Shown one piece after another: positions 53,474 through 64,000 of a stretch of DNA of 64,000 nt. This stretch comes from Apus apus. Taxonomy: Eukaryota > Chordata > Aves > Apodiformes > Apodidae. The stretch covers positions 14,748,001 to 14,812,000 of the forward strand of contig NC_067285.1 of the NCBI RefSeq assembly GCF_020740795.1, written 5' to 3'. The position numbers and the translations under genes are program-made. Position 1 is the first letter of the stretch. The number at the start of each line of letters is the position of its first letter. The notes under the pieces were generated by a model, which was not told the origin of the DNA, ran no database searches, and saw nothing but the letters and a program-made list of their open reading frames with translations.

Positions 53474-53694
53474 CCTCCTGGCTGACTGCACCACGCTTCC
53501 TCTGGAGACTCCTGCACAGACGGATGAACAGACTGAGGCCTTCCTGAGCACGGCTTCCCCTGCATCCCGCCGAGACAGCGTGGACTCCTGACTGACCGCA
53601 CCACACTTCCTCTGGTGACTACCATGCAGAAAGATGAACAGACCGAGGTCTTCCCAAGCACAGCTTCCCCTGCATCCCACCGAGGCAGCGTGGA
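53474..53694. repeat. MARVELD1: 110-bp tandem duplication in MARVELD1 3'UTR
   Basis: The blocks starting at 53481 and 53591 align without gaps at a step of exactly 110 bp and agree at most positions (for example CACTTCCTCTGG / CGCTTCCTCTGG, then AGCTTCCCCTGCATCCC / GGCTTCCCCTGCATCCC). Moderate divergence suggests an old local duplication. Confidence 0.85.
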
Positions 53695-55343
53695 GACCCA
53701 GCTGCTGCACAGACCCCTCTCCCAGCCCTGGGCAGATGTAGGCTATTGCAAGTGGAAGCACCCAAGCGGAGAGCCCCTAGGAGGGAACCTAATTCCTGGG
53801 AACCCCCCAGGACCTCTGCTCAACTCCCTTGCCCCCAGCCTCGCAGGTGCTGCATGCTCAGGTGGGTGCTGACCTGTCCCCAGGGCAGAGGGGACTGGCC
53901 TGGGGTAGCTGGGAAGGGGACAGTGGTGTGTAGCGGGGATGGGTGGGTGCAGCCTTCCCGATCTGCTGGCAGCCCCCTCCTGCTGTTACCAACTGCGCAG
54001 CGCCTCCACAGATCCCTAATGGAGGCTCTGATCTCCACTTCCCCAGCCCAGGCCCCTCCTCCCATCTGGCCTGAACATGTCTGCCGTCTTGCGGAATCCC
54101 TGCGGGGTTCAGCCCCTCCCTGCCCTGCACTCTGGGGGTGTGGGGACACAAAGTCTGACCCGGTGTTTTCCCAGGTGCCGGGACACACTGTCCTGTTTGG
54201 GAGCTGAGCCCACACAGGTCAGCAAGGCCTCCATTGCTGCCGGGCAAGAGGTAGGATGAGCAGGGCCATGGCCTGGTCCTGTGACCCTGGGAAGGGGATA
54301 AATCCCTCCCATCCTTGGGGTTTGTACTGCCCTGGGATGGGGCCAGGTGCCCCTGGAGTTGAGGGGAGTAAGGCAGCAAGTTGTTCTCTCCACCTGCCCT
54401 CCTGCTGTGAGGTTTGTGGCTGAGCTGACAGGCTCACAGGTGCTGCTTGGTTTGTCAGTGTGGAATACTCATCTTGGGACTCTCTGGCTCCATCTCAGAG
54501 CTGCCCACTTGCTGTGGTGAGCCAGAGGGCAAAGCGAGCCTGGCAGCATGGGGGTGCTGGGCTGCCATGGGGTAGCTGGGGCCAGGTGTTGCACGGACAC
54601 AGCTGGACTTGGGAAACAAGAAAGAGGACACCGGCAGCAGGGCCAGCCCAGTCCTGCATCAGCCTCCACAGCCTGCTGGGTGCCAAGCCTTGAAGAGGCC
54701 ATGTACAGCCAGCTGGAGGAGTGGGTATCCAGAGACTGGAATTTTTAGAGGAGCACCATGCCAGGGCTGTCCTGCCACAAGCCCTTTTCACCCTGTCTGG
54801 AGACAGGCCCTCTGCGTCACTCCTGGATGGGGGAGGGTGGGTACCAGGCTCTGCATGGGCTCAGATCAGTGGGATGGGTGTCCCCTGCTATGGGCTGGGC
54901 TCTGGGCATGGACTTCCTGGCCATGGGGTCTGGATGTTGCCTGGGGTTCCCTGGTGCCTTTTTTTGGGGTGGAGAGCAGCAGCTGTGATTCCCCTGGGGC
55001 TTGGAGGGATCTGGGGTTTGTGCTGGGTCACTGCTTCCATCATGAGGTGCTGTCTCAGCTGCTCCCACCTTGTGCTGGGGGAACTGCCAGCCCCCAGGAC
55101 ATCAACCCCTTCCCTGGGCAGGACGTGCTATCCCTACCCTGTGTCAGGGCTGGTCCCTGGCACTTCTTGCCCGTGCTTGCTCCAGTATAGCCCTGGCCCA
55201 GGCTACCAAAGTTGGGGGTCCTGGCCCACGCTGCCAAAGATGGGGCTTCTGTCACCACAAGTGCCTTTCTCCAGCTTTCTGCCTGTTGTGCTCACTCTGT
55301 CCTCCTCCAGCCCTCTCCCCAGTGCCTATGGATTTACCTTCCA

Positions 55344-55349
55344 AATAAA
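55344..55349 (+). terminator. MARVELD1: MARVELD1 poly(A) signal AATAAA
   Basis: First canonical signal after the stop; implies a 3'UTR of about 2 kb. No gene is seen between 53387 and here. From here to about 56.2 kb the sequence is unique and featureless. Confidence 0.7.
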
Positions 55350-56270
55350 GAAACATTGGCGCTTGCTGGGTGTCTGGGGCTTTGTGCCGGGGCTCGGACC
55401 TGCTGAGGATGGGGGTCTGAGCTGAGATCCCACATGACTGTAGCCCTGTGCCCTGGACTCTCCCTGCCTGGAGCCTCTGGCTGTGGTCACAACGTCCCAG
55501 TGTGCTCTGTGGTCGTGGGCAGGCTCCCCAGTTCTTGTAGAGGACTGCTCATGCAGACAGGGGCTGTGCCCTCCCCTCTCCAGAGACAGAGCACAACCTG
55601 GTGCTTGTAGGTGCTGGGTACCAGCAGTGCAGAGGGGGGGACAAGTCCCTGGGGGACGTGTGACTTCAGAGACACAACGGAATGGAGCTGCAGGGACACG
55701 ATGAGGAGAGGATGGAGCCACATTCCTACAGGCTTTGTCACTCCGAGGCTGAAAGGGCTCTCTGTTCCAGGGCACTGCTGGGAAGCCGTGCCCATGCTCT
55801 TGGGCCCCTGGAGGGCTCGGGGCAGCCAGCATCTCCCAGGGCTGGCCCTGGGCCACGCACTCAGAACAGGGATCAGCCTTGGACCTGTGCCCACAGCTGG
55901 GGTGTCACCGTGCCTCCCAGCCCCTCTGCCCCTGGGATGCGTGCCCTGCTCACTGGAGGCTGCGGGCAGCAGAGCGCGGAGCCCTGTGCTGTCCTCATAG
56001 CCCAAGGGCTGTCACAGGCTTAAAGAGCCTTCACGGAGTGTTCTGAGCTGGCTTCCCCCGTTTGGGCACTGCACACAACCGGAGCCGTGCTGACGGGCCC
56101 GGGGGACCGTCCCGCTCCCTCCCGGGGGCCGCAGCGCGGGGCTGCCTTCCCCACGGGAGATGCTTCAGCAGCGGAGCCCACAGGGACAAACCCACAGCAT
56201 CTTGCCACGACCAGGAGCAGGCCAGGCTGGGACCCAGGCAGGAGCGGAGCCCTGCACCAGGATTCCACCC

Positions 56271-56336
56271 GGACCGGGACCGGGACCGGGACCGGGACCG
56301 GGACCGGGACCGGGACCGGGACCGGGACCGGGACCG
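56271..56336. repeat. Hexanucleotide repeat (GGACCG)11
   Basis: Eleven perfect GGACCG units, ending where the next unit loses one G. It lies about 220 bp before the ZFYVE27 ATG inside the CpG island. All six frames through it stay open and read as dipeptide repeats (Asp-Arg, Gly-Thr and Gly-Pro on plus; Val-Pro and Gly-Pro among those on minus), which explains the odd open frames here. Confidence 0.95.
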
Positions 56337-56444
56337 GACCGTGCCCCGCCCCGGGCGGAACCGCCGCCGCTTCCGGGGGCCCGGCGCCTTTCCCGCCCCT
56401 TGGCCCGGGCAGGGGCGGGGCTTCCTCCCGCCTCGGCCCTTCTG

Positions 56445-56553
56445 ATTGGCTGCCTGCCGGCACCGCGGGTGACGTCACGGCGCACCGGGCCGCTTCCTGG
56501 GAGCGGGACGAGGTTCCCGGCGGGCGCCCGGCCTGTCCCGGCCCGGTCCCGTC
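56445..56553 (+). promoter_or_regulatory. ZFYVE27: ZFYVE27 promoter: CCAAT box and CRE
   Basis: CpG island with an inverted CCAAT (ATTGG 56445-56449) and a palindromic CRE TGACGTCA (56470-56477) 77 bp before the ATG. No TATA box. Confidence 0.7.
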
Positions 56554-59500
56554 ATGCAGGCGGCGGAGCGGGACGGGGCGGCGGGCGGCCCCGAAGCGGG
56601 GGCGGGGGCCGCTGAGGCCCCCCCGGAGTCGTCGCCGCCGCCGCCCAAGGCCGCCGCCGCCTTCGACCTGCTGGAGCTGGTGCGGAGCTACCGGCGGCTG
56701 GAGCTGTACCTGGAGCCGCTGCGGGACGCCGCGGGGGGCGTCCGCTCCCTCCTCCGGTAGGTGCGGCTGGGCCGGCAGCGGAGCCCTCCGGGGGCCACCC
56801 GCCCCTCACCCTCCCTCTGCCCCGCAGGTGGCAGCGGCCCGTCTGCTCCCTCCTCGCCTGCCTCGGCCTCAACTTCCTCCTGCTCACCCTCGGCCAAGGT
56901 GCGTGCGGGGCCGTGGGGCCCGTGCCCTCCCCGCGCTCCCCCGGGCTGACGCTGTCCCGCCTCTTCCAGCCGCCTGGTTCTCGGTGCTCGCCCTCCTGGT
57001 GCTGGTGCCGGCCCTGCTGGGCTACCTGCAGGAGACGTGCCGGGCCCGGCCCTCGGAGCCGGAGCTGGTGCGCAGGAAGTACTACAGCGTGCGGCGGGAG
57101 GACCTGCGCAGGGTGCAGCTCTCCAGGCAGGAGGCCATCGCCCAGGTCAAGGGCTTGTGAGTCTCTGGGCTGTGGGTCTCCCGTGGCCTCTGTGTCCGGG
57201 AGGGCTTCTCCGTGGTTGCTGGGCGGTTCACGCCAGCCTGGCCACCATAAAGTGTATGGGAATGGGGGAGCCAGGCTGTGCGGTTTTGGGGCCTTTTGTG
57301 TGACTGCGAGGTCTTGTTTGCAGTCTGATACAGCTGGAGGGGTTCCTGAGTGGGATGTGCTGCAGCTGCGAGGCAGTGTACCGTGTACTGTACTGGGAGA
57401 ACCCCACTGTCTCTTCCCAGTGAGTAGTTTTGGGTGAAGCGTCCTGTGGTGGGCTCAGGGGGGAGAGCAGCCTGGCCTGCAGAGCTGCCTGTGATGTGGC
57501 TGGTGCTTGGAGAGAGCAGGACAGGCAAAGGAAAAGGGCATGTGCTTGTTATGTGAGTCACTCTGCCTTGACTGCAGTGTATTGCTGCTCCTTCCCAGGT
57601 TTTATGGGGTGCTTCTGTGCTCTGTCTGCATCCTTTACCTGTTGCCTCTCTGCTGGGTCTTGGCCATCCTCAACAGTACCCTCTTCCTGGGCAACACCCA
57701 GTTCTACCGAGGTAAGAGCCCTCTCTGAAGTGGCCTGTGTGGGATGGGATGGGGAAAGGCCTTCTTAAGCCAGGAGTTTTGTGCTCTTCCACTCCCAGAG
57801 CCCTCAGGTGAGCCCCAGTGTCGTGTGTCGGGCTCTGCTGTGGGACCTGGATGTCCCAGAGGGCAGTGGTGTCTTGTAGATGGTTCTCAGCAGCCCAGGT
57901 TGGGTATTGGGATTCTGGGGTTCAGATGCAAGAGGTGATACTCCTGTGTGTCCTGTTCTGGGTGCTCTTTCCTGCTCTTCTCTGTACTGTGGCAAACTGG
58001 GGCCTGGGAATGCAGCCTGTGCATGAGCATCGTCACCTCTCTTGGTCACTGACCCTGCTCTGCAGGACTTGAAATACTTCAGGTGCCTGTGGCAATGTAT
58101 GACACAGGTTTGAAAACATGCTGTCAGAGGGGAGGAGAAGAGCAGGAAGCCTGCTCTGTTCTGATGCATATGCTGGAGTAAAGTTGGGGGAGATCTGTGA
58201 CTGAGCTGCGACTAAGGCCCTTGCTGTTCCCTAGTCTGAGCTGGGGCAGGAGGTGGGGGGTTCCTTGCTGCCCTGATCTTGCTTTGTGAGCAGATGAGGG
58301 CTCAGGGTACCCGATGGGTGGATGTTTAATTTGCCAGTGTCTCACCTGAGCCCTGGAGATTGGCTCTTGAGGCTGGTTTTCATGTGGCAGGGCTGGGGGA
58401 AGTGCAGTGCTACCCCACTCCAGCTGTGCTCCCCTTTTACCAGTGATAATAGAGCTCAAGGCCTCGCTCGAGCAGTGTGTGGGCACCAAACCCCTCGAGA
58501 CCACTCCAGAGCCTGCTGAACCCCTGCCAGCTGCTGCCCCCCTGGATCAGACCCCCACACCCACCAGCACAGAGGTGAGACAGGGACAGGGGTGGGAGTT
58601 GTAGGGTCAGCCCTTTGGTCTGGCTGTGCCCATGTCCCTCTACCCACAAGCTCCTTCCAGCTGCCAGCTTTTCTGGAAGCCTGCCTTGGAGACCCTCTGG
58701 AGTTACTGGGGTGCTGCCTTGCTGTGCTGGGGGCTTGGCTCCGTCCTCCTGCTATGTGTGATGTGACCTGGGGAGGCCTGGGCTCACCCCACCTCCTGGG
58801 ATTCACACTTTCTCATGGGGCTCCCGGGTGGCTGGTCCTTTCTCCTTGAGCCTGCCATGGAAGTGTGCACCCACCTTTGGATGGGGCTTGGGGGTACAAT
58901 AGAACTAGCTCTGTGCATCTCTTGCAGGACCTTACCCCTGGCAGTGTGGAGGAGGCAGAGGAGGCAGAGCCTGATGAAGAGTTCAAGGATGCTATTGAGG
59001 TTTGAGGCTGGTGGGGAGCTGAGGTGGGAAGGGGTGAGGGCCTTGGTGGGCAAGCTGGGTGCCCAAGGAGGGTGGGTGTGGGGCTGGGTGCCTCTGACTC
59101 CCATCTGTACTGCCTCTCTCTGTCCCATGCTGCGGGAGAAGGAGAACCAGCTGCTGGTCATGGTGAGTACAGCTGTGCCAAGTTTTGCAAGCAGGGCATC
59201 TCCTCCTGTCTAGAGCTGACAGCCTTTGCTGGTGGTTTTTGGTGATGCCAGGTGGAGCATCCTGCTCACTGGATGCCCATCTGTGGGGTGGGCTGCCCTG
59301 TTTTCCCCCCCTTCATCCCCCCAAGATGTGTGCTCCTGACCACCCCTCTCTGCTCAGCTGGCTCTGCTCTCTGCAGGAGGATGACGAGAGCTCTCAGTGC
59401 TCAGCAGATTTTGACCTCAGCATCCCAGACAATGGTTTTATGAGCAAAAACGAGGTGATCCGCAGCAAAGTGTCCCGCCTGACTGAGCGCCTGCGCAAGC

Positions 59501-61063
59501 GCTACCCCAGCAACAACTTTGGTAAGGCTGGAGTGGGTGCTGCTTGGGGGGGTCAGCAGAGCAGGGGTTGGGCTGCTCCCAGTGCTGGCCACTGAGCAGG
59601 AGGGGTGGATGGAGTGCTGTGATGCCTGCTAGGGCTGTGTTGACACCTCCAGTGACCTCCCTCCTCCACGGGGAGGGTGTTCCCAGCTGTCCTGGGAAGA
59701 GCAGAGATGAGAGGCTGCAGCAGTGTGGGCTCTGAGCTCAGCCTTTGCAAAGTTAACAGAGTCCCAGGTAGCAGAGCCCTGCCTCACCTCTGCTGTCCTT
59801 CTTCCAGGGAGCTGCACGGGCTGTGCAGCCACTTTCTCCGTGCTGAAGAAGCGGGTGAGTCTTTGGCTTGTGCCCCAGCTTGGTGCCTGCACCTGGGGCA
59901 GAGGTGTTGTGTGTTGTCTGTCTTGCCCTGGCTTTCTGCAGCAGATCAGGTGACTGGCCTCAGTCACAGCCCAGCAGCAGATGACCTCAGCTGAGTGCTG
60001 GGTGTTGTCTCACACGTAATGGTGCCAGTGATCCCTTCTGCTATGGAGTCTTTGTCTCTTTGCTCCTTTGGAAGCTGCCTCAGGCGAAATCTGCCTGTGC
60101 TGGCGTACAACGCACCTGCCCTGTGCCCTGCTTTAGCCCATTTCTTGTAGTCCGAGAGCTTTCCAGTGAAGCAGAGGGCTGCTTGTGGGAACTAGAGGAG
60201 TAAAGGGCCACTCCTGATGTCTTGGCTGAGCCCCTGAGCATGCTGCTTGGTGTGTGGTCCCCATGGCAGTTCTGGGAAGGATGCATCTCTTGTCCCTTCC
60301 AGACTCGCATACCTGCTGCTTCCCCTTCACCAGACTTGTGGCCTGCTCCCCTTCCTCCTGGGTTAGTCTGATACATGTCGGGGACTCTGGAGCTTGCATC
60401 TCTGGGGTTATGGCATAGGAAGTGACACAATGTGCTTAAACCTCTTGGAGCCTGTATCCCAGTGGACTCTGAGGCACAGGCTGCCCATGGTGATAGAGTG
60501 AGCATACTTGAATGCAGATCCAGCATATTGCTGGCAGATGACCCCACTGTTGTTCATGTTGGGGCTCAGGTTTGCACCTGCGCCCCTTCAGCAAGGAATG
60601 CTGTTAGCAGTGCTCTGGCACTGGAGTTTGCTGAGAAGAGCTGGCAGTGGGCTCAGAGTAGCATCTCACCTCTCTCTCTCCACAGCGGAGCTGCAGTAAC
60701 TGTGGGAACAGCTTCTGCTCCAGGTGTTGCTCCTTCAAAGTCCCCAAGGCTGTGATGGGAGCCACAGGTGAGTGGAAAGGTGGAGGGCAGAGCTCCTGCT
60801 CCCACCAGTGCTGTCTGCTGCAGGGATTTGCCCAGCTGTGGTGGGAAAGGTTGTGGGACCTGCTCAATGCAGCCTGGATCAGGTCACAGCAATGATGGGT
60901 TTGCAGCTCTTAGAGCAGCTCTGTGGATGGGGTCCTAGCCCATGCTGGGTGATGTAGTGGGGAAGGGAAGCATCTCTGACACCTGCTTTCCTTTCCAGCC
61001 CCAGAAGCTCAGAGGGAAACAGTATTCGTGTGTGCTGTGTGCAACCAGGTGCTCATCAAGTGA
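56554..61063 (+). CDS. ZFYVE27: ZFYVE27 (protrudin), ER membrane FYVE protein, complete (12 exons)
   Basis: Exons 56554-56756, 56828-56898, 56970-57156, 57324-57419, 57599-57711, 58444-58574, 58928-58999, 59142-59162 (21-nt microexon), 59377-59521, 59808-59854, 60686-60767 and 60999-61063 give 410 residues with the microexon, 403 without (human 411). Protrudin is an ER protein that contacts late endosomes, binds RAB7, PI3P, VAP and kinesin-1, and drives neurite outgrowth. Seen: Rab-binding N-terminal region (FDLLELVRSYRRLELYLEPL), two membrane segments about residues 70-115, a hairpin about 188-212, an FFAT motif EEFKDA (284-289) preceded by an acidic tract, a coiled-coil-like VSRLTERLRKRY, and a C-terminal FYVE finger with CTGC, CSNCG, CSRCC and CAVC pairs. 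The N-terminal 30 residues are Ala/Pro/Gly-rich and vary from human. Confidence 0.97.
59142..59162 (+). other. ZFYVE27: ZFYVE27 21-nt in-frame microexon
   Basis: Encodes ENQLLVM, aligning with human ETHLVVL between the FFAT motif and the coiled coil. Both neighbours end and start in phase 0, so skipping keeps the frame. The acceptor is GGGAGAAG with a pyrimidine tract interrupted by CATGCTGC; the TGC copies within 15 nt of the acceptor resemble the element bound by the neuronal splicing factor SRRM4. The published neuron-specific isoform protrudin-L differs by seven residues at this place. Confidence 0.8.
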
Positions 61064-61800
61064 TCAAAACGGGCCCAGCCAGCTCCTGGTCCTTGCACTG
61101 CCTGACACCACGATGGCAGGCACCCTGCCTGTGCTTGCCAGGAGCCTGGGCTGCTTGGTTCCCAGCATGGTCTCATCCTGCCAGAGGGACACGTGTGCTC
61201 ACTGCTCCTCCTGCTAGTGCCAGGCTGGGGGCAAACCAGCCTGCCTTGCCCCACAGCATCTGCTGCAGCAGCTGGGTCCCTGTAGTGGAGGATTGCCCAC
61301 AGCTGTGCCCCCATTCCTGTGGCTGCCCTTGTGGCAGGTGCTCCAAGGCACTCACACACCCTGCCACATACTTGCCTGGGCCCTGTGGCCTGGCTCGGTG
61401 ATGGAGGAGCCATCCTTCCCACTTGTGGTCCTACCCCCAACTCCTGGGTGGGGCAGAACAACCCCAGGGCTCTGTCCCTACCTTTCCCAGCACTGTTGGG
61501 TGACTGTATTTTTGGAATGGAGTTAGAACTCTGCCTGCATCCCCAGATGTGGTCTTAAGTCCAGTCCTGGCTCAGCTGAGACCCTGCTAGTCACTTCTGT
61601 GCTCCTTAGCCTCACGGTCTGCAGGTTTAGTCTTTTCCCCCTGTATTTGGCTGTAGCACAGAGGAGGCAAGAGGGTCAGTTTGGGCTGGGCTGTCTGGCT
61701 GAGTCTCCAGCTGCAGTGTGAGAGTTGGTGCTGCTCTGTGCACTTAGTGACTGCTGCTTTCTACTACAGATTAATATATGAGTGTATATAGAGAGTGACC

Positions 61801-61806
61801 AATAAA
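61801..61806 (+). terminator. ZFYVE27: ZFYVE27 poly(A) signal AATAAA
   Basis: Canonical AATAAA in ACCAATAAACC, about 740 bp after the stop. Confidence 0.85.
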
Positions 61807-64000
61807 CCTTTGCACTCAGCTGGCTCTTGTCTTGCCCCAGTGAAAGCTGTCCCTGGTCACCCTGGCACCTCTGTGGCCTTGGCCTCGCTGTCCTGCAGGT
61901 GGTCATGGAGAAATGGTGTCTCTGCCACCAAGCTCCCCTTGCTTACTGGAGTTTCCATCTTGTCCTGTGGTCTTGTTTGCACCCTGCTTGGGGCTGTGTG
62001 CAGCTGCCCTTCCTTGGCAGTGCCAGGGCTGGATCCTGCTGTGCTGGAGCTTGAGGAGCAGCTCAACTCTGGCAGGAGCTGCTGGCCTTTCCTCTCTGCC
62101 TCCGGGGGCTGCTCCTTCCCCTGCCCTGCCCAGGCAGTGGTCCCAGCAGCTGCCTGTGCATACAAGGATGACCTTTCCCTTTGTGAACAGCAAGGCTCCC
62201 AACCATCCCAGGAATGTGACCCTGGCAGCTGGGATCGACCATGGCCTGGGTCCCTGCCAGCCAGCTGCAGCTTCCTCTGGTCTGGGGGTGCTGACATTGC
62301 CCAGTGCCTGCGAGGCTCTGACATCCACCAGCCTGAGAAGGTGCAGGGAGCCCTGATCTTGCTGCTGATGGTACATTCCCCCATCGTGGAAGCTGAAGTG
62401 GGGCAGCCTGGGACAAAGCCTGAACCCTCCACGAATCCTAACCCCCCCCCTATCTCGGCATGGCCTCATTAACCCCTTCCTCAAACTGTGTCCTATGGGG
62501 AATCTGTGGAAAAGCTGAACTCGGTAGGGTTTATGAGGATGTCTGAGCTGTGCTGGCTGTGCTCCAAGGCCAGGGCATGTGGGGGGGGGCTGGCACCCAG
62601 AGGCTTCAGCAGTTGCTGGGGACAGTGGGGCAGCTGTAATGTTGAGGAGGGGGTTGTGTGGCACCCCAGGAGCTGCAGAATCCTGTTTGTGGTTGTGGGT
62701 ACACCTGCAGTGGGGTGAGGGGAGGTCTGTGAGGGGCTGAGGGGGTTGAGCTGTAGCATTCAAACAGCAGTGGTGGGAGGCAGAGAGAACTTACTTGTTT
62801 TCCTAGAGGAAATGCTAGGAGCAATGAGCACCAAGGCCATGTTTGTCTAAATGTGCCCTGGAAAGATGCTAATGATCCAAAACACAGAGGGCTACAGATA
62901 AAGCTGGGCTGTGGGAGATGGGGTTTTATTTGCGTACTCTAAGTTTTGCAGTAAAATGACGTAATTGATGATGTTTTTCCCTGTGGCAGCATGCTCGGCA
63001 GCCTCGCTCTGAGCATACCTGCTAACAGTATTTGAGTTTTCCCCCCAGTTTTTTTCCATGTCGGCTGGGGTCGAGGGTGTGAGGCTGTTGCAGGGTTGGC
63101 TGTCCCATGTCCCTGGCTGGCTGCAGGGCAGGGGCATATCTACCTGGTTGGAGCAGGACATAAGTGCCCTTTGGGGCTCTGGGAGGTGCGGGGGTAGCTA
63201 GTGGGGCTGAGGCCGTGCTCAAGGCGGGGGAGAGGGGGCAGGGATCAGCCCTGCACAGGGCAGGTGCCTGGTGGCCTCATTTGCCAGGGGGAGGTTGAGT
63301 GCAGGTGTCCCGCAGCCTCAATTCCTCTCTTGTCCCGGGAGACTTCCCCGTGGCTGGGCCAGGTCTGGTGAGAAGCCGCAGTGCCGGGCAGCCGGGTGGT
63401 GGGTAAACACTGCAGGGGCCAGCGTGCTTCCCTCACCCCGCAGGACGGGCAGGCAGAAGAATGTGCTGGGCAAACAGGACTGCAGGGGGACAGGGGCTGG
63501 TGGCTGCCCCCCTTCCCTGCTGGGGCAGAGGCAGCCCCTGCGCTGAGGGACAGCACCCTGCCACCATCAGAGGGGCCAGGCTCGGGGTGGCCTCGGTCCC
63601 AGGTCTGCTGGGGGGTCCCAGCTGGTGCAGGTGGGTGTCCTCAGGGAACCTTTGGGAGGAGGCTGTTGGTTGCAGGGTGGGAGGTCTGGCAGCAGGGCAG
63701 ATTAGAGCCACAGACAGGGCTTTCAGGGATGCCCAGGGATGGAGACAGGGATCCTGGCCTGGGATTTGCCCTCACTATGCTCAGTGCCAGGCTCCCCCCA
63801 TGCACCTCCACCTCCCAGCCTGCAGATCTGTCCCCAAGGAGTGATGGAGGGAGAAACTTCTCAGGCAGACACCCAGCTGTGGGGCTCAACTGTCCCCCCA
63901 TCCCTCATCTTGCCACCCTCCCAGGTTCCCTGAAGTGGCAGGGATTCCCAACTCGCCAGTGATGCCTGTGACCACTGGGAACCTTGCTCCTTGGCTTGGC
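61807..64000. other. 3' flank of ZFYVE27, no gene recognised
   Basis: No open frame here has a recognisable protein. TTTATT at 62925-62930 is an AATAAA on the minus strand and may mark the 3' end of a leftward gene lying beyond the window. In human the next gene is SFRP5 in that orientation, but no SFRP5 coding sequence is visible. Confidence 0.5.

Noticed and set aside
56062-57160. Open frames containing Asp-Arg, Gly-Thr, Gly-Pro or Val-Pro repeats
   Set aside because: These are translations of the GGACCG microsatellite and surrounding CpG island. The true start is the ATG at 56554, and one plus frame merely reads into ZFYVE27 exons 1-3 out of context.
61857-62763. Long minus-strand frames beyond ZFYVE27, considered as SFRP5
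   Set aside because: No frizzled/CRD or netrin-like motif, no lysine-rich SFRP tail and no plausible splice pattern.

Overview
The window is vertebrate nuclear DNA, almost certainly from a bird. Genes are intron-rich with very short introns, there are several GC-extreme CpG islands and almost no interspersed repeats, which fits a gene-dense avian microchromosome-like region. Gene content, order and strand match the block on human 10q24 (from memory): RRP12(-), PGAM1(+), EXOSC1(-), ZDHHC16(+), MMS19(-), UBTD1(+), ANKRD2(+), HOGA1(+), MORN4(-), PI4K2A(+), AVPI1(-), MARVELD1(+), ZFYVE27(+). Every gene except RRP12 is complete here. RRP12 contributes only its first 18 codons at the left edge. Exons were assembled by hand from reading frame, GT/AG boundaries and similarity to the human proteins as remembered. 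For every gene the exon lengths sum to a whole number of codons and a protein of about the family length; AVPI1 is the only notably shorter one.

Layout: 1-3.1 kb RRP12 start, shared CpG-island promoter and PGAM1 (glycolysis). 3.6-5.9 kb EXOSC1 (RNA exosome cap). 5.9-12.1 kb ZDHHC16 (palmitoyltransferase). 12.3-26.9 kb MMS19 (cytosolic Fe-S delivery, 31 coding exons). 27.3-32.2 kb UBTD1. 33.5-36.0 kb ANKRD2 (striated-muscle ankyrin protein). 36.7-39.9 kb HOGA1 (mitochondrial hydroxyproline/glyoxylate pathway). 40-41.9 kb MORN4. 43.9-51.1 kb PI4K2A. 51.3-51.8 kb AVPI1. 52.9-55.4 kb MARVELD1. 56.5-61.8 kb ZFYVE27 (protrudin). 61.8-64 kb has no recognisable coding sequence.

The genes mostly alternate head-to-head and tail-to-tail. 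Five CpG-island intervals serve divergent pairs (RRP12/PGAM1, EXOSC1/ZDHHC16, MMS19/UBTD1, MORN4/PI4K2A, AVPI1/MARVELD1). Four convergent pairs end within about 100-550 bp of each other. The genes do not form one pathway; they share a chromatin neighbourhood.

No phage, CRISPR or exotic mobile system is present, and I saw no convincing undescribed protein gene. The points most worth a second look are structural: two U12-type (minor spliceosome) introns in the divergent neighbours EXOSC1 and ZDHHC16; a 30-bp-period array of four CCAAT boxes between AVPI1 and MARVELD1; an 11-copy GGACCG hexanucleotide repeat just upstream of ZFYVE27; a 21-nt in-frame microexon in ZFYVE27; an RFX X-box between MORN4 and PI4K2A; an HNF1-like palindrome before HOGA1; and a possible ZDHHC16 upstream ORF whose stop overlaps the main start codon.
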